Source: Nephromyces sp. MM_2019
Lineage: Eukaryota > Apicomplexa > Aconoidasida > Nephromycida
Length of the DNA: 19,378 nucleotides
Reading direction: 5' to 3'
Assembly (NCBI GenBank): GCA_015657535.1
Contig: JADHZB010000208.1
Coordinates: 1-19,378, forward strand
The notes under the pieces were generated by a model that had not been told where the DNA came from, did no database searches, and saw only the letters and a program-made list of their open reading frames with translations. Shown here one piece after another: positions 17,687-19,378 of the stretch. Numbering within the stretch: the first letter of the stretch is position 1; each line of letters opens with the position of its first letter. The translations under genes were made by a program, and so were the position numbers.

Positions 17687-19090
17687 GTCGGTTTATGTGG
17701 AAGTAGAGGTGTATGGACACTGCTGTAAGCTTGTCTTAGTTTGCACACTCAGTACGTGTTTTAGAAGTTTGCGTGGTAATAGAGGTTTGCACATGTTGCG
17801 TGAGCTTCCCACACTTCACGCACACACTCTGTAGTTTGCCGAATATCCTGTGCTTACCTATAGGATTCCTCAATTTATGGCCCAGAAGCTATTTTCTGAG
17901 CTCTCTAGAGTGTACATACACTGAAGTATAGGCTATTCTAACTTTGAAAACACTCTAAAGCTTTGCCTTTGAAGATGTTTTTCGTGTTTCGATCTGCTGC
18001 AGCCTTTAAGCTTTGAGCTACTCTATCCTAATGGCTTAAGCGAGCCACCAGATTGGAAGAATCTCAAAGTTCATCTTATGCATGAAGGCAAACTTAGAAA
18101 GGAGGACTGCCTAGATCTTACGCAGAGAACGATTGCCATAATGAAGGAAGAACCCAACTTATTAAGGCTGCAAGATCCTATTACTGGTGAGTTTTGTGTG
18201 TTTGCTTCTGTAGTGAGAGGTGTGTGTGGGTGTGTGGTTGTGTGCGCAGTTTTATGGTGTGTGGGTGTTTGTGGAGTGTAGTAATGTATGGGTAGGTTTG
18301 GGTGGATTTGGGTGGGTTTTAGTGGTGTGTGTGTAGGTGTGTGGGTGCGTGGCTGTATGCCTGGTTTAGTAGGGTTTGGGTGTGTACATGAACCTCTAGC
18401 ACGTGTTTCTGTTTGCGTCGTCTCTTACCATGGTTGGTACGTGTGGATGTGTGTGTTACTTTTAAGAATGCATTTTTGCATGTGTGCGTAATTCCCGAAT
18501 ACGCGAGCGTGATTCCCCAGCACAACTTGGCCTGCTCATATCTCCACCCTAACGCACCCATCTGTGTATGCGTGTAGCTGCTGCTTTTTGCTGCACACTG
18601 TCATGCTGAAAGACGACTAGAATTTCTAATCGCCAAGCAGAGTGTAAAACTGTATTTTTATAATGCCTTCCAGCTTCTTGGCATATTATACATAAAGATA
18701 CACACAAAAACACACAAAAACACACAAAAAGACACAAAAAGATACAAAAACACACAAAAACACACAAAAAAAAAAACACATTTTTTTGAGGAGACTGTAT
18801 GTACACTCACTTCCTTATAGTTGTTGGAGATATACACGGTCAGTACTACGATTTGCTAAAGCTCTTGGATATTGGCGATAGCCCTGAGAAAACTCAGTAA
18901 GTGAAACCCTTTGCCTTTGCATGTTTCTTCCTGCTTGTAGATGCTTTGAAGTCCGTTAACGGCAGGTGTATGTACTGTCCTTCCCTCATATAAAAATGTG
19001 TGTTATTTTATCAGATATTTGTTTCTTGGAGATTATGTGGATCGCGGATCTTTTAGCATCGAAGTAGTTCTTCTCTTGTTTACCCTTAAG
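17621..19090 (+). CDS. Calcineurin A catalytic subunit (PP2B Ser/Thr phosphatase), 3'-partial, exons 1-4
   Basis: Calcineurin A is the metal-dependent protein phosphatase activated by Ca2+/calmodulin and the regulatory B subunit. In apicomplexans it supports host-cell attachment, invasion and egress. Exons are 17621-17686, 18003-18186, 18821-18896 and 19015-19090. All splice phases agree (0, 1, 2, 0) and all introns are GT-AG. The product starts [13 protein letters not shown], continues PPAK / [34 protein letters not shown], then phosphatase motif 1 GDIHGQ (18826-18843) and motif 2 GDYVDRG (19028-19048). These supply metal ligands equivalent to human Asp90, His92 and Asp118. The GNHE motif, B-subunit helix, calmodulin site and autoinhibitory region lie beyond the window. 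About 134 residues are visible. Strong call; the first ATG fits the known apicomplexan N-terminus. Confidence 0.95.
18003..18186 (+). other. Calcineurin A exon 2
   Basis: The exon follows the acceptor gatctgctgcag and ends with the first base of a Val codon before gtgagt (18187). It carries the N-terminal helical region [11 protein letters not shown] through LLRLQDPIT, which precedes the phosphatase core. Confidence 0.9.
18290..18316 (+). other. G-quadruplex pattern, with 10-bp repeat ggtrgrttt
   Basis: GGG runs at 18290-18292, 18300-18302, 18310-18312 and 18314-18316 have loops of 7, 7 and 1 bases, meeting the usual G3+N1-7 rule. The sequence is also a three-unit 10-bp repeat (gggtaggttt, gggtggattt, gggtgggttt; 18290-18319). 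It is on the sense strand of intron 2, so it could form in pre-mRNA as well as DNA. Confidence 0.65.
18701..18780 (+). repeat. Phased A5-tract array, exact 10-bp period
   Basis: Eight consecutive 10-base units: cacacaaaaa three times, gacacaaaaa, gatacaaaaa, cacacaaaaa twice, and a degenerate aaaaaacaca. A5 tracts repeating once per helical turn are the classical pattern for intrinsically curved DNA. The array lies 40 bases before the exon 3 acceptor. Confidence 0.85.
18821..18896 (+). other. Calcineurin A exon 3 (phosphatase motif 1)
   Basis: It starts TTGTTGGAGAT and completes the Val codon from exon 2. It encodes [19 protein letters not shown] and SPEKT, ending with CA of a Gln codon before gtaagt (18897). 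The short intron 3 (118 bp, 18897-19014) ends ttttatcag. Confidence 0.92.
19015..19090 (+). other. Calcineurin A exon 4 (phosphatase motif 2)
   Basis: It completes the split Gln codon and encodes [20 protein letters not shown] through FTLK. The donor gtatac follows at 19091 in phase 0. This block is near-invariant in calcineurins and fixes the frame beyond doubt. Confidence 0.93.
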
Positions 19091-19115
19091 GTATACGTTA
19101 GAATGTAGCTTTTGT

Positions 19116-19140
19116 GGGTGTGTGGGTGTGGGTTTATGGG
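19116..19140 (+). other. Second G-quadruplex pattern, intron 4
   Basis: GGG runs at 19116-19118, 19124-19126, 19130-19132 and 19138-19140 have loops of 5, 3 and 5 bases. The pattern starts 26 bases after the exon 4 donor, on the sense strand. Confidence 0.65.
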
Positions 19141-19284
19141 TTGGTGTTTGTGTGGGTTGGTGTGTGTGATGGCTTCTTGCAGTCATTTTGAGTTTGAAAG
19201 TCTGATCTGATATGCATTTTTTTGATTTCCCTCTTTATTTATTTTCTTCTGTTTGTAATTAGTTTTTTCTGCTTGATTTAGTGA

Positions 19285-19378
19285 CTTCTTCCTCTTCTTC
19301 CTCTTCTTCCTCTTCTTCCTCTTCTTCCTCTTCTTCCTCTTCTTCCTCTTCTTCCTCTTCTTCCTCTTCTTCCTCTTC
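19285..19378 (+). repeat. Perfect 9-bp polypyrimidine tandem repeat reaching the window end
   Basis: The unit cttcttcct is repeated ten full times plus four bases with no mismatch, and continues past the edge. The strand is pure C/T, a homopurine-homopyrimidine tract able to form triplex (H-) DNA. It lies in calcineurin intron 4 and is not coding in the calcineurin frame. Confidence 0.9.

Larger units (their letters stand above)
18187..18820 (+). other. Calcineurin A intron 2 (634 bp), structure-rich
   Basis: It runs from gtgagt to ttccttatag. The first 250 bases are T/G-rich, with many gtgtggg motifs and a G-quadruplex pattern (18290-18316). The last 120 bases before the acceptor contain an array of A5 tracts at 10-bp period (18701-18780). 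Confidence 0.85.
19091..19378 (+). other. Calcineurin A intron 4, start only
   Basis: The intron starts with gtatac and runs off the window. It is T/G-rich near the donor, with a second G-quadruplex pattern (19116-19140), then T-rich, then a polypyrimidine repeat to the edge. No further calcineurin exon is present, since the next conserved motif (GNHE) is absent. Confidence 0.8.

Noticed and set aside
18078..18281. Reading exon 2 of calcineurin on past 18186
   Set aside because: After the gtgagt donor the frame becomes Val/Cys/Gly low complexity from a gtgtg tract. The conserved protein resumes at 18821.

Overview
The window is nuclear DNA of a eukaryotic protist, most probably an apicomplexan. 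Genes are split by GT-AG introns, intergenic DNA is long and AT-rich, and low-complexity inserts sit inside otherwise conserved proteins. The calcineurin A N-terminus has the apicomplexan look (start [13 protein letters not shown], then PPDWKNLK and the core [15 protein letters not shown]). I cannot name the species from sequence alone; a coccidian or Cardiosporidium/Nephromyces-like lineage is a guess.

Three protein genes can be supported. (1) At 1-3114 on + lies a 5'-truncated, multi-exon gene for a MINDY-family (FAM63) K48-specific deubiquitinase. It keeps the Gln-Cys-His catalytic set, but the catalytic domain carries a hydrophilic insert of roughly 165 residues. (2) At 8963-10315 on - lies a single-exon PRA1 (prenylated Rab acceptor) protein with four membrane segments and a Ser/Asn-rich N-terminal extension of about 295 residues. 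(3) At 17621-19090 and beyond on + are the first four exons of the calcineurin A catalytic subunit. The gene runs off the right edge inside intron 4.

The stretches between them (3115-8962 and 10316-17620) hold no gene I can recognise. They do hold structure: an 81-bp duplication (6829-6963), an inverted repeat (8554-8578), a possible decayed histone H3-like gene (about 10905-11130), a 3 x 22-bp tandem repeat (14645-14710), a 119-bp-offset duplication (15063-15240) and a 104-bp tandem duplication just upstream of calcineurin (17300-17505). The calcineurin introns are rich in non-B DNA motifs: two G-quadruplex patterns, a phased A5-tract array with an exact 10-bp period, and a perfect 9-bp polypyrimidine repeat reaching the window edge.

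The genes are not an operon and share no pathway. They are unrelated housekeeping or regulatory functions: ubiquitin editing, vesicle trafficking and Ca2+/calmodulin signalling. I found no tRNA, rRNA, snRNA, CRISPR array or intact mobile element. The nearest thing to an undescribed system is the combination of the expanded MINDY domain, the H3-like relic and the structured calcineurin introns; none is proven from sequence alone.
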